A stretch of 52,705 bases of DNA from CG2-30-36-16 sp964372115 (GCA_964372115.1 CAYJPN010000037.1:1-52705), one strand, 5' to 3'. Numbered from the stretch's first letter, positions 25,680 through 33,963 are shown. Translations and numbers: made by a program. The notes: generated by a model not told the origin, from the sequence alone.

Positions 25680-27281
25680 ATGAAAATAAAATTCCAAAAT
25701 AAGCTAAGTACAAAACTTATCTTAATAATCTCTGCTTTTTTGATAGCTGCATTAACGGTTTATACCTATTTAACAATATCTAATCTTCAAGACTACCTGA
25801 CCCGCTGCCGCTTGCAAAGCGCCAACAATATGAGCGAAGTTATAAAAAAAGCTACGCGCTACAGTATGCTTCTTAATCGCAGAGAAGATGTTCATCAAAT
25901 AATTAAAATGATTGGCACGGAAAACGGTGTTGAAGCAATACGCATTTACAACAAGCAGGGCACCATAATCCTATCCACAGACACAACCGAAATGATGCAG
26001 AAAGTAGACATGACTTCACAGGTGTGTATAATGTGTCATAGCAGCAACGAGCCGATTTTAACACCCGAGAGTAAAGATTTGATGCGCATTTATAAATTTA
26101 AAAACAACAAACGTGTACTCGGGTTAATCAATCCCATTCATAACGAATATGACTGTTCTTCCGCTGACTGCCACGCGCATGACCCCAAAACGGAAATTCT
26201 TGGCGTACTTGATGTTATGATCTCCTTAGAGCAACTCGACATGTACGTTGCGGAAAACACAAAAAACATTATAACTGAATCTGCAATTGTAACATTTATA
26301 ATTGCGCTTGCAACAGGCTTTTTTATTACTGTTTTTGTTAACCGTCCTTTAAAAAAGTTTTCGCTTGGTATGGTAGAGGTAGGTGCAGGAAATCTTAATT
26401 ATCAATTAGAAGTTAATTCGAAGGATGAACTTGGTGTAGTAGCCGCAAGGTTTAATGCTATGTCAAAAAAACTTGATGCTGCATATAAAGAGATAAAAGA
26501 ATGGAGTGAAACACTAAATCAAAAAGTGGAAGAAAAATCTGAAGAACTGCGTAACATTTACGGGCAGGTAATGCAGATTGAAAAATTAGCTTCTCTCGGT
26601 AAACTTTCGGCAACTGTGGCACACGAGCTAAATAATCCTTTAGAGGGAATTTTAACATACAGCAAACTTGTTTCGCACAAGCTTTTAAAAGAACAAAAGG
26701 AAAACGAATTCTCGAAACTTATAGAGTTTCTTGAATTAATTGCCGATGAATCTGCCCGGTGCGGGAAAATTGTAAAGGATTTGCTGGTGTTCTCCCACCG
26801 GGGCGATGATGAATTTATTGAAGCAGATCTTATAAGCATAATCGAGAAAAGTATTCTGCTAATAAACCGCCATCTCGAAATAAATAAAATTGAACTTAAA
26901 AAAGAATTTGAAACTAATTCCATTATTCTTGATTGCAATCCTCAAAAGGTTCAGCAGGCATTAATGTCGCTGCTGTTAAATGCCATTGAAGCAATGCCGC
27001 ATGGCGGAACATTAACGATAAAATTAAACTTAGATACAAATGATGCAATAATACGTATCGAAGATCAGGGAACGGGAATACAGGATAAAGATATTGCGCA
27101 CATTTTTGAACCATTCTACTCAACAAAAGAAGTCGGTGCCGGCACTGGTTTAGGGCTTGCAGTTGTTTATGGTATTATTAACAATCATAGGGGTAAGGTA
27201 GAAGTTGAGAAAACTTCGACAGAAGGTACAATCTTTAGAATCATATTTCCATTAACGAAAACTCCCCCGGAACAAACATGA
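25680..27281 (+). CDS. Histidine kinase with diheme periplasmic domain
   Basis: A 533-residue membrane histidine kinase. Helices at about residues 12-32 and 199-219 enclose a periplasmic domain homologous to that of the 20.8 kb kinase, with C116-IM-C119-H120 and the CX4CH motif C159-SSAD-C164-H165. HAMP spans about 220-270, then a coiled-coil, HisKA with His315 (VAHELNNPLEG) and a normal HATPase domain (DQGTGI, GTGLGL) without the insertion seen in the other kinase. It overlaps the NtrC-type regulator gene by 4 bases, so these two are surely a cognate pair. It probably reports periplasmic redox or ligand state through bound haem c. Confidence 0.93.
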   Translation: MKIKFQNKLSTKLILIISAFLIAALTVYTYLTISNLQDYLTRCRLQSANNMSEVIKKATRYSMLLNRREDVHQIIKMIGTENGVEAIRIYNKQGTIILSTDTTEMMQKVDMTSQVCIMCHSSNEPILTPESKDLMRIYKFKNNKRVLGLINPIHNEYDCSSADCHAHDPKTEILGVLDVMISLEQLDMYVAENTKNIITESAIVTFIIALATGFFITVFVNRPLKKFSLGMVEVGAGNLNYQLEVNSKDELGVVAARFNAMSKKLDAAYKEIKEWSETLNQKVEEKSEELRNIYGQVMQIEKLASLGKLSATVAHELNNPLEGILTYSKLVSHKLLKEQKENEFSKLIEFLELIADESARCGKIVKDLLVFSHRGDDEFIEADLISIIEKSILLINRHLEINKIELKKEFETNSIILDCNPQKVQQALMSLLLNAIEAMPHGGTLTIKLNLDTNDAIIRIEDQGTGIQDKDIAHIFEPFYSTKEVGAGTGLGLAVVYGIINNHRGKVEVEKTSTEGTIFRIIFPLTKTPPEQT

Positions 27282-28633
27282 GCAAAAATGAAAGAATATT
27301 AATTGTAGACGACGAAAAAATAGTTCGCGAATCCCTTTTCCACTGGTTTGAAGAAGAAGGTTATCTTGTTGAAACTGCAAAATCGGGCGAGGATGCTTTG
27401 CTCCTATTCGATAAAAACAAATACGACCTGCTTCTGGTAGATATGAAAATGCCAGGTGTTAGCGGGCTCGATCTCCTTACAAAAGTAAGAGGAATTGATA
27501 AGGACGTTATCTTCATAATGATTACCGCATTTGCATCGGTACCAACGGCAATAAAGGCTTTGAAAGACGGCGCATATGATTACGTTACAAAACCTATTGA
27601 TCCGGATGAACTTTCTCATCTTGTAAAAAAGGCGCTTGAACAAAAAGCATTAAAAACAGAAAATGAAAAACTTCGCAGAAGCATCGAGGAAATTATAAAA
27701 CCCGATAATTTAATCGGTGAGTCGCCGCAGATGAAAAAAATATTTGAACTTATACAAACAGTTGCCCCGACCGATACAACGGTAATGATACGGGGCGAAA
27801 GCGGCACGGGTAAAGAGCTTGTTGCTAAAGCAATTCATATAAACAGCAAAAGAAGATATTTCCCAATCATAACTGTAAATTGCGGCGCTCTTGCCGAATC
27901 AATACTGGAGAGTGAATTATTCGGGCACGAAAAAGGCGCCTTCGCTGGTGCTCAGTTTAAGCGCAAAGGCAAGTTTGAAATGGCTGACGGCGGAACAATT
28001 TTTATGGATGAAATAGGTACTCTTTCTCCAAAAATGCAAGCGGAACTTTTGCGCGTAATTGAATCGAAACAATTTCGGTACGTGGGAGGCAATGAACCTG
28101 TAAGCAGCAATTTCCGAATAATTATTGCTACAAACGAACCGCTTGAAGAAATGGTTAAACAAGGAGTATTTCGCGAAGATCTTTATTACCGCCTAAATGT
28201 ATTTTCAATTAACGTCCCGCCGCTCCGCGAAAGACGGGAGGACATACCGATTCTTGCATATTATTTCTTATCAAAATTTTCAACAGCAATGAACAAACCG
28301 ATAAAAAGTATTTCGCAGGATGTAATGGATTTTCTTGTGAGATACGAGTGGCCGGGAAATGTTCGCGAGCTTGAAAACGCAATAGAACGAGCGGTGGTTA
28401 TAGGTAAAGATGATAAAATAAAAGTCGGAGATCTGCCGTTTCATGTTTCTGTAAATAATTCAACAGAAACCGAAGGAGAAAAAAGTTTATCGGCAATGGA
28501 AAAAAAATATATTCAAAAAATACTTGCCGAAAACAACTGGAATATTTCGCGCACCGCGTCTCTATTAAAAATTGACCGGGTTACGCTTTATAATAAAATC
28601 AGCAAGTACGAGCTGCAAAAGCCAAACAGTTAA
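27278..28633 (+). CDS. NtrC-family sigma-54 activator with GAFAGA loop
   Basis: A 451-residue regulator. The receiver (1-120) has D11-D12, phospho-acceptor D55 and K105. The AAA+ domain (about 143-375) has Walker A GESGTGKE (173-180), Walker B IFMDE (241-245) and the arginine-finger region FREDLYYRL. The sigma-54 contact loop reads GAFAGA at residues 220-225 where GAFTGA is almost invariant. The C-terminal helix-turn-helix (about 408-445, NWNISRTASLLKIDRVTLYNKI) is Fis-like. It is translationally coupled to the haem kinase upstream. Expected role: open complex formation at sigma-54 promoters of this cluster, unless the loop change alters this. Confidence 0.93.
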   Translation: MSKNERILIVDDEKIVRESLFHWFEEEGYLVETAKSGEDALLLFDKNKYDLLLVDMKMPGVSGLDLLTKVRGIDKDVIFIMITAFASVPTAIKALKDGAYDYVTKPIDPDELSHLVKKALEQKALKTENEKLRRSIEEIIKPDNLIGESPQMKKIFELIQTVAPTDTTVMIRGESGTGKELVAKAIHINSKRRYFPIITVNCGALAESILESELFGHEKGAFAGAQFKRKGKFEMADGGTIFMDEIGTLSPKMQAELLRVIESKQFRYVGGNEPVSSNFRIIIATNEPLEEMVKQGVFREDLYYRLNVFSINVPPLRERREDIPILAYYFLSKFSTAMNKPIKSISQDVMDFLVRYEWPGNVRELENAIERAVVIGKDDKIKVGDLPFHVSVNNSTETEGEKSLSAMEKKYIQKILAENNWNISRTASLLKIDRVTLYNKISKYELQKPNS

Positions 28634-28643
28634 TCGGATGTAA

Positions 28644-28662
28644 ATCGAAGCGAAGCTTCGAT
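28644..28662 (+). terminator. Perfect 8-3-8 inverted repeat after the NtrC-type gene
   Basis: ATCGAAGC (28644-28651) and GCTTCGAT (28655-28662) flank GAA, starting 10 bases after the stop codon. An AT-rich tract with a five-T run follows, though not directly. A transcription end for the 20.8-28.6 kb regulatory operon is the likely role. Confidence 0.5.
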
Positions 28663-28677
28663 AAATTAAATAATTTT

Positions 28678-28711
28678 TATCCGTTAGCATACTAACAGAG
28701 TGCAATTTACC
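28678..28711. repeat. CCGTTAGC-type dispersed element, copy 3 (divergent)
   Basis: The words ATCCGTTAGC and CTAAC, then AGTGCAAT, match in order the elements at 44977-44997 and 48887-48909, with 4 extra bases between the two arms. It lies between two transcription units. Confidence 0.4.
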
Positions 28712-28787
28712 TTTGTCTTATTTTACTACAAATATTGAGGGTGTGTTACAATTTTTTTGGGGGGGGGAAAAAAATTTTTAATGAATT

Positions 28788-28813
28788 TTGGGATACCTCT
28801 TCGGGTATCCCAA
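28788..28813 (-). terminator. Rho-independent terminator of the thioredoxin gene
   Basis: A perfect 10-bp stem (TTGGGATACC, 28788-28797, with GGTATCCCAA, 28804-28813) has a six-base TCTTCG loop. On the minus strand it is followed by an AT-rich stretch with a run of T residues. It lies 15 bases after the thioredoxin stop codon. Confidence 0.88.
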
Positions 28814-28828
28814 GAATAAATTTGCGGC

Positions 28829-29164
28829 TTAGTTTGGGTTTACCAAATGAGGTGTAATTTTTTGTTCGAGATATTGTCTCGGCACAGCGCCAATAACCGC
28901 ATCTACAACTTTTCCGCCTTTAAATATTCCTATTGTCGGAATGCTGCGAATCCCATATTTCATTGCGGTTTCCTGGTTTTCGTCAGTATTTAGTTTTACT
29001 ACTTTTACTCTGCCCTGATAATCTTTTGCAATATCTTCAACAACCGGTGCAACCATACGGCAAGGACCGCACCAGGGAGCCCAAAAATCAACAACGACCG
29101 GTATTTCCGAATTTAACACTTCGGTCTCAAAATTAAAATCATTTCCTTCAACTGCGTAATGCAT
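28829..29164 (-). CDS. trxA: Thioredoxin
   Basis: A 111-residue thioredoxin with the classical active site WCGPC (Cys32, Cys35), the buried Asp of VVDFWAPW and the cis-Pro loop SIPT (about residue 80). There is no signal peptide, so it is cytoplasmic and would reduce protein disulfides. The length is standard. It is followed by a strong terminator. The start at 29164 has the upstream sequence AAAAGAAAAGGAA, a usable ribosome site. Confidence 0.95.
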   Translation of the reverse strand: MHYAVEGNDFNFETEVLNSEIPVVVDFWAPWCGPCRMVAPVVEDIAKDYQGRVKVVKLNTDENQETAMKYGIRSIPTIGIFKGGKVVDAVIGAVPRQYLEQKITPHLVNPN

Positions 29165-29232
29165 AATAAATTCCTTTTCTTTTCAAGTTTGTACTGATGA
29201 GATGAGAGTTCCACTTAAAAGTTTCACCGCCG

Positions 29233-30789
29233 CTACATCTCGCTTTCAATCATTTGTTCGTAGTGAAGTTTATAATCTTTTATGGCGTTATAAATTGCCT
29301 CAGCAATTTCCTGCTGTCCTTTTTTTGATGATAAATATTTAACGTCACTTTTGTTCGATAAAAATCCCGACTCGATTAAAACGCTTGGCATTGAAGCACC
29401 AACGAGCACATAAAAACCAGCTTGTTTTATACCGCGAGAAGCTAATGATAATTTTTTACCGAACTGGTTATTTAACTGCTCGGAAAATTTTTCGGAATAT
29501 TTCATATATGAGGAGTGAGCCATGCTTACAAGAATAAAATTCTCGTCGGTTAATTGCTGATACCTGTTCGGATTATCTTCATAACTTATAACACTGTTTT
29601 CAGTTTCCGCAATTGCTATTGCCTCTTGTGTTCTTCCCGGACGAAGCAAATAAACTTCAAACCCGGTGGCGTCACTTGGCTTTTTCCTTGTGGAATTGCA
29701 GTGAATGGAAATAAATAGTTTGCCGTTTTTTTCGTTCGCAATTTTTCCGCGTTTGTAAAGTTCAACAAAATAGTCGCCCGAACGTGTATAAACTACTTTA
29801 ACATTTTTCATGTTTTGTTTTATCAGTTCGCCTAATTTTAACGCAACGCTAAGATTAACATCCTTTTCTTTTGTGCCGTTAACACCAATTGCACCGGCGT
29901 CTTTGCCACCATGCCCGGCGTCAATTACAATTACATTCATACCCCATTTATCTTTAAACTGATTATTACTGTCATTCTTTGTAAATATTTTGTTGTGTAT
30001 TGTAAGTAATAAATCATTACCGGCAGTGTTTATTATTTCGCTTGATGAATATTCGTTTGAAACTTTAAATTTTATCTCGGTATAAACATCAGTATTGCGC
30101 GCAGTAATTTCTTTTATTAATCCGGTGAGCGGGGTATTTTTTATTGCTTCAATATCCGCTTTTACGCTGCGAAGTACAACACTAACAATACCGCTATTGT
30201 ATGAACTGCTGAAACCGGGAATTTTTGTTTTGGAATTAATTTTTATCAGCGTTCCGTTTGCTTTTTGATCAATTGAAATGCCGGGAATATCAAAGTTTGA
30301 AACTGGAGTATTAACATCAACCAGCTTTTTTTCTTCAACCGGAGCCGTCAAAACATCATTTGTTGTTACTTGCATATTGCCGCTGCGAGTTAGTTTTTTG
30401 CCGTAAAATTTTTCAATCAGCGGAAGCGAATAATCGAGCGGGATAAAAATCATCCCGTTAAATTGGTAAGTAGAAGTCGGTAATTGGCTAATTTCTTTTT
30501 TACTATCTTTTTTTGAATCGATAATAAAAAAAGGGTTTTTAGGTGTAATGATTAAATTATAATCATCAAATTTTAATTCAACCTTGTCTGTAATTTCATT
30601 CACATAATACTTGATGCGGAGCGCATCTGCAAGGTGTTTTATTGATATGTATGGAAGCCCCTGCCTTTCGTAGACAGGTATATAAACTATTGCGTCGCCG
30701 CTTTTCACTTCAAAATTATTGGTAATTTGCGCCGGTGCCGTAAATGAAAGAACAACTATAAATAGTAATATTAAATTATTTTTCATCAT
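29233..30789 (-). CDS. N-acetylmuramoyl-L-alanine amidase (AmiC-like), secreted
   Basis: A 518-residue exported zinc amidase that would cleave the amide bond between muramic acid and the peptide stem. A signal peptide occupies about residues 1-21. Residues about 35-130 look like a copper-amine-oxidase-N-like/stalk domain (YIPLDYSL style), about 165-265 an AMIN-like beta domain, and about 286-510 the Amidase_3 domain. Zinc and catalytic residues are visible in VIVIDAGHGGKDAGAIG, EKDVNLSVALKL, FISIHCNS and VLIESGFLSN. It overlaps the upstream methyltransferase gene by 4 bases, so the two are coupled. It probably acts in cell division or wall turnover. Confidence 0.92.
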   Translation of the reverse strand: MMKNNLILLFIVVLSFTAPAQITNNFEVKSGDAIVYIPVYERQGLPYISIKHLADALRIKYYVNEITDKVELKFDDYNLIITPKNPFFIIDSKKDSKKEISQLPTSTYQFNGMIFIPLDYSLPLIEKFYGKKLTRSGNMQVTTNDVLTAPVEEKKLVDVNTPVSNFDIPGISIDQKANGTLIKINSKTKIPGFSSSYNSGIVSVVLRSVKADIEAIKNTPLTGLIKEITARNTDVYTEIKFKVSNEYSSSEIINTAGNDLLLTIHNKIFTKNDSNNQFKDKWGMNVIVIDAGHGGKDAGAIGVNGTKEKDVNLSVALKLGELIKQNMKNVKVVYTRSGDYFVELYKRGKIANEKNGKLFISIHCNSTRKKPSDATGFEVYLLRPGRTQEAIAIAETENSVISYEDNPNRYQQLTDENFILVSMAHSSYMKYSEKFSEQLNNQFGKKLSLASRGIKQAGFYVLVGASMPSVLIESGFLSNKSDVKYLSSKKGQQEIAEAIYNAIKDYKLHYEQMIESEM

Positions 30790-31364
30790 CCTATAAACGG
30801 AATAAAAAATCCGGTTTGTTTTTTATACGCGGTAAATTGCTCGCCGAAATGGCGGCTTAATATTTTTTCCTCAAGAAAAGCCCTTAAAATTAAAACCGGA
30901 ATTTCAATTAAAACGAGCGGAAAAAGGACAAAACTTAACACAGCTAAAGTACCTCCGAGATCAACAAGTATTTGCGAAAGATACTGGGGATGGCGAATAA
31001 TTTTAAATGGCCCTTTTGTTACTAAAAGGTGTTTTTTGAAAATCATTATATCTTGAGAATAATTTTCGCCGAGCGATTTGTATGCCCATATTTGAATCCA
31101 TGAGAAGAATAGATACACCGCCAACCCTATCAATCTTGTAGAAAAGTATTCTTCTTTATACTCTAAAGTTCCTATCTGAAATAACGCAAGTATTAATACA
31201 ACCAGAGTTATTGTAGAAAGTGCCAGCGGAAGTTTTTGAAGATATGTTGATGGTTTTTCTTTTGCTTCGGCTACCGAGGAGCGCAAACCTTTTTTTGCCC
31301 CCGATATATTTGCCCCGAATGTTGCAATTATATTCAAACCAATTATAATATTTATTGGATCCAT
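30786..31364 (-). CDS. Isoprenylcysteine methyltransferase (ICMT)-like membrane protein
   Basis: A 192-residue membrane protein with about four or five helices and the ICMT/phospholipid-methyltransferase C-terminal signature GPFKIIRHPQYLSQILVDLGG followed by EEKILSRHFGEQFTAYKKQTG. The conserved RHP and the EE...F...Y motifs bind S-adenosylmethionine in this family. The bacterial substrate is not known, and lipid or small-molecule O- or N-methylation is likely. The 3' end overlaps the amidase start by 4 bases. Confidence 0.88.
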   Translation of the reverse strand: MDPINIIIGLNIIATFGANISGAKKGLRSSVAEAKEKPSTYLQKLPLALSTITLVVLILALFQIGTLEYKEEYFSTRLIGLAVYLFFSWIQIWAYKSLGENYSQDIMIFKKHLLVTKGPFKIIRHPQYLSQILVDLGGTLAVLSFVLFPLVLIEIPVLILRAFLEEKILSRHFGEQFTAYKKQTGFFIPFIG

Positions 31365-31483
31365 TGTTATCTTTTTCTATCCTAAAATCGAATCTTAATG
31401 CTTGACGATATTAATACTAAAAAAAAAATATCTTCTTGTAATACAAAATCAAATGGTATAACGAGAATACTCGAATCTACTTA

Positions 31484-31504
31484 TTGTACATTATACATTG
31501 TGCA
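31484..31504. repeat. Three heptamer repeats TTRTRCA
   Basis: TTGTACA, TTATACA and TTGTGCA follow each other directly at 31484-31504, just outside the 3' end of the Trm112-like gene. It is a short microsatellite of a kind common in related genomes. Confidence 0.6.
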
Positions 31505-31514
31505 TTAATAAAAA

Positions 31515-31730
31515 CTATTCTGCTTTTTTCCCGTGCTTTTTCATTATCTCAGTCCATTCAGCCACAGAAAGCTGCTCTGATTCTTCAATAAGCATAATAG
31601 GTATGTCGTCTTCTATTCTGTACCTGCGACGTGTATTTTTATCGCACGAGACGAGAGTGTTACCATCCAGAACCAAATCGGCTTTTGTTTCCGGGCAGCA
31701 CAAAATATCGAGCAAATCTTTACTAATCAT
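31515..31730 (-). CDS. Trm112-like (UPF0434) small protein
   Basis: A 71-residue protein with the Trm112/YcaR pattern: LLDILCCPETKADLVLDGNTLVSCDKNTRRRYRIEDDIPIML. Only some of the zinc-type Cys positions of the family remain (C10, C11 and C27 or nearby), so metal binding may be lost. I chose the ATG at 31730 (MISKDLLDIL), because the upstream extension to 31781 does not fit the family. These proteins often act as small partners of methyltransferases. It lies downstream of a degraded gene fragment on the same strand. Confidence 0.8.
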   Translation of the reverse strand: MISKDLLDILCCPETKADLVLDGNTLVSCDKNTRRRYRIEDDIPIMLIEESEQLSVAEWTEIMKKHGKKAE

Positions 31731-31758
31731 AACACTATCATTTTTGTTTAGTTTAAAT

Positions 31759-31956
31759 TTAGGTTTTTTTATGATGAACAAAAAATTTTTTAGAAGTTAG
31801 TTCTTTGTACGCCGTATCAATATTCATTTTAAACGCGCCGTCCCAGAATGATTTTTGATCTTCAAAATCGGAAAGATAACCGGCTTTTATTATTTCATCC
31901 GGCTGCTTGCCCGCTTTAATTTTGCTGCGGTTTCTGAAAGACAGCTGTTTGATATG
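31759..31956 (-). pseudogene. Gene remnant, unrecognised, without start codon
   Basis: An open frame of 65 codons ends at a TAA at 31761-31759 and is preceded in frame by a TGA at about 31959-31957, with no ATG, GTG or TTG start at a sensible place. The peptide has coding-like composition: AGYLSDFEDQKSFWDGAF followed by KMNIDTAYKELTSKKFF. It looks like the C-terminal end of a larger protein that has been lost. I do not recognise the family. The first in-frame Met is too far downstream to give a useful protein. Confidence 0.5.
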
Positions 31957-31965
31957 TCATTAGGA

Positions 31966-31997
31966 AAGCCGCCTCATCTGTAAAAACGAAACGGCTT
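31966..31997 (-). terminator. Possible terminator after the 32.0 kb membrane-protein gene
   Basis: AAGCCG (31966-31971) pairs with CGGCTT (31992-31997) over a 20-base loop, starting 18 bases after the stop codon. The following T tract is poor on the minus strand, so it is uncertain. Confidence 0.35.
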
Positions 31998-32014
31998 CAA
32001 AATTTATTTCAATT

Positions 32015-32845
32015 CTATTTTAACATTTCTGTTTTGTTTTGTTTTTCTTTATCAAGTTTGTTGTAATCGAGTTCGGAACCAAGAATGCTGTGCGGGATTA
32101 AAAAAACAATAAACATCAATGCGGCAGCAAAAATAACCCAGACTTTCGGGCGCTTCGATTTATAAACAGCCCACAAAGCGATCAACCAACCAATAAGAGC
32201 AATCAAAGTTTTGTTATCGGTTAAATCGTACCCGAAAGGAACTCCCGTCCACAATTCGCCAAAAGCATATAGCTGAGTAAGAGGCCCGAAAATCATTCCG
32301 CCGAGTATTAAAATACCAACAGTCCACAATGTATATTTTTTAAGTTTTGGTTCTTTATTAATAACTTCAAAGCCCGTTCTGGTAGATATAAACATAGCTC
32401 CGAAAATAAAAATTACATGCGGAATTAGTATCCAAATCGGTACATCTCCTTTAAAGCGTATAACTATCTGCTCATCATTCGGAATAGTTATAAGATTATT
32501 ATTTTTTATAAGGGTAAGTTTGTATTGTAGTTTACCTGCAGCGGGCTGACCTGGAAGTGAGGCTGTTAGTTTTCCGTTTTGGGATGACATCTCAACCCTC
32601 GTCCATTCATCTGCTGTTTTGTATCTCTTCCACTCTAAGACACCTTTTGTAGCAGGGTCATCTACTTTTAAAGTTATTATTTCATCGGTTTGCCCTGAGT
32701 GTGAACGCGGCAGGGTGTACTCAATTTTTTTTCCGTCAATTGAAGTTGTTCCGTCAATCGGGTATGTTGGTCCGGTAACTCTTTGATAATAAGCGCTGCC
32801 GAGTGTGACGATAAACGCGATTGTCCAAAGTAAAAAAGATTTCAT
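32015..32845 (-). CDS. Membrane protein of unknown function, paralogue of the 8.1 kb gene
   Basis: A protein of about 276 residues from the ATG at 32845 (MKSFLLWTIAFIV); an ATG five codons earlier is also possible. It has one N-terminal helix, a predicted extracytoplasmic beta-rich domain of about 125 residues and four C-terminal helices. Motifs YQRVTGPTYPIDG, FKGDVPIWI and STRTGFEVINKEPKLKKYTL correspond to the paralogue at 8075-8833. The C-terminal tail is longer and hydrophilic. No function is known to me. Confidence 0.75.
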   Translation of the reverse strand: MKSFLLWTIAFIVTLGSAYYQRVTGPTYPIDGTTSIDGKKIEYTLPRSHSGQTDEIITLKVDDPATKGVLEWKRYKTADEWTRVEMSSQNGKLTASLPGQPAAGKLQYKLTLIKNNNLITIPNDEQIVIRFKGDVPIWILIPHVIFIFGAMFISTRTGFEVINKEPKLKKYTLWTVGILILGGMIFGPLTQLYAFGELWTGVPFGYDLTDNKTLIALIGWLIALWAVYKSKRPKVWVIFAAALMFIVFLIPHSILGSELDYNKLDKEKQNKTEMLK

Positions 32846-32940
32846 GTGTTCGACTCTCATTATTCTGCGTTAAAAGCAATTATGAAATAATTGTCCTAAA
32901 TTAACAGTTAATAGAAAAAAAACAACGACCAAATGAAAGA

Positions 32941-33822
32941 ATGATTATGAAAATTGAAAAATATTTATGCAACGGCGGAAAAATATTGTTAAAAAATTTT
33001 AATCCCGGCGATACGGAACTACTAAAATCAAAAAAAGAGGGGAAAAAGAAGTTAGAAGAAAATATCAAAACTCTCGATGCTCTCCAGGAAAAACTTTACG
33101 CATCGAACAATTATTCATTGCTTATTATTCTTCAGGCAATGGACGCAGCAGGGAAAGATGGTATAATTAAACATGTTATGACCGGTCTTAACCCTCAAGG
33201 GACGCAGGTTGTAACTTTTAAGGCTCCGTCTACTAATGAACTCGATCACGATTATCTATGGAGAATTCACAAAGCTGCTCCGGAACGGGGGCGGATTGGC
33301 ATTTTTAATCGTTCGCATTACGAGGATGTATTGGTTGTAAGAGTTCATAACCTTGAAAAAAATCAGCAGCTGCCATCAGAACTTATTGATGATAAAATAT
33401 GGAAGAAAAGATTTAAACAGATTAACGATTTTGAAAAACATCTTTATGAGAATGGAACGGTGATTGTAAAAATATTTCTTAATCTTTCAAAAGATGAACA
33501 AAAAAAGAGGTTTTTAGCCCGGCTTGATGATGAAACTAAAAACTGGAAATTTTCTGCCGCCGATCTGAAAGAACGTCAGTATTGGGATGTATATCAAAAC
33601 TGCTATGAAGAAGCTATAAACGCAACAGGTAAAAAACATGCCCCGTGGTACGTTGTGCCGGCGGATAACAAATGGTACTCCCGCCTCGTTGTTTCCGAAA
33701 TTTTGATAAAAACATTAAAAAATATAGATATTGGATTTCCCTCTCTCTCGAATGAACAGAAAGAAAATCTGGCTGATTGCAGACAAAAATTAATGGAAGA
33801 GAATAATCTTCAAAAAAAATAG
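32941..33822 (+). CDS. ppk2: Polyphosphate kinase 2 family protein
   Basis: A 293-residue PPK2 protein that would transfer phosphate between polyphosphate and nucleoside di- or monophosphates. Walker A is AMDAAGKDG (about residues 66-74) and the lid-preceding motif is IGIFNRSHYEDVLVVRVH (about 119-136). The length and single-domain form fit the small PPK2 classes, but the class I/II/III assignment cannot be made with certainty by eye. Two ATG codons two codons apart are possible starts (32941, 32947). It is divergent from the membrane-protein gene. Confidence 0.93.
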   Translation: MIMKIEKYLCNGGKILLKNFNPGDTELLKSKKEGKKKLEENIKTLDALQEKLYASNNYSLLIILQAMDAAGKDGIIKHVMTGLNPQGTQVVTFKAPSTNELDHDYLWRIHKAAPERGRIGIFNRSHYEDVLVVRVHNLEKNQQLPSELIDDKIWKKRFKQINDFEKHLYENGTVIVKIFLNLSKDEQKKRFLARLDDETKNWKFSAADLKERQYWDVYQNCYEEAINATGKKHAPWYVVPADNKWYSRLVVSEILIKTLKNIDIGFPSLSNEQKENLADCRQKLMEENNLQKK

Positions 33823-33919
33823 ATAAAAATAATTTTCCGAAATCGAGGATTTTTCTTATCTATTGCAAATAAATTCTTTCACCTCTTGCACAAAAGGAAC
33901 ATAAATGAACATAACTGAA

Positions 33920-33963
33920 AGAGAAATCTTTGATTTCGTTTTTTCGCGGAAAATATTTCTCTT
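33920..33963. repeat. Dispersed palindromic element, copy A
   Basis: AGAGAAATC at the left arm and ATATTTCTCTT at the right arm enclose CTTTGATTTCG and a T-rich loop. It is the same element as copy B at 16810-16842. Confidence 0.55.
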
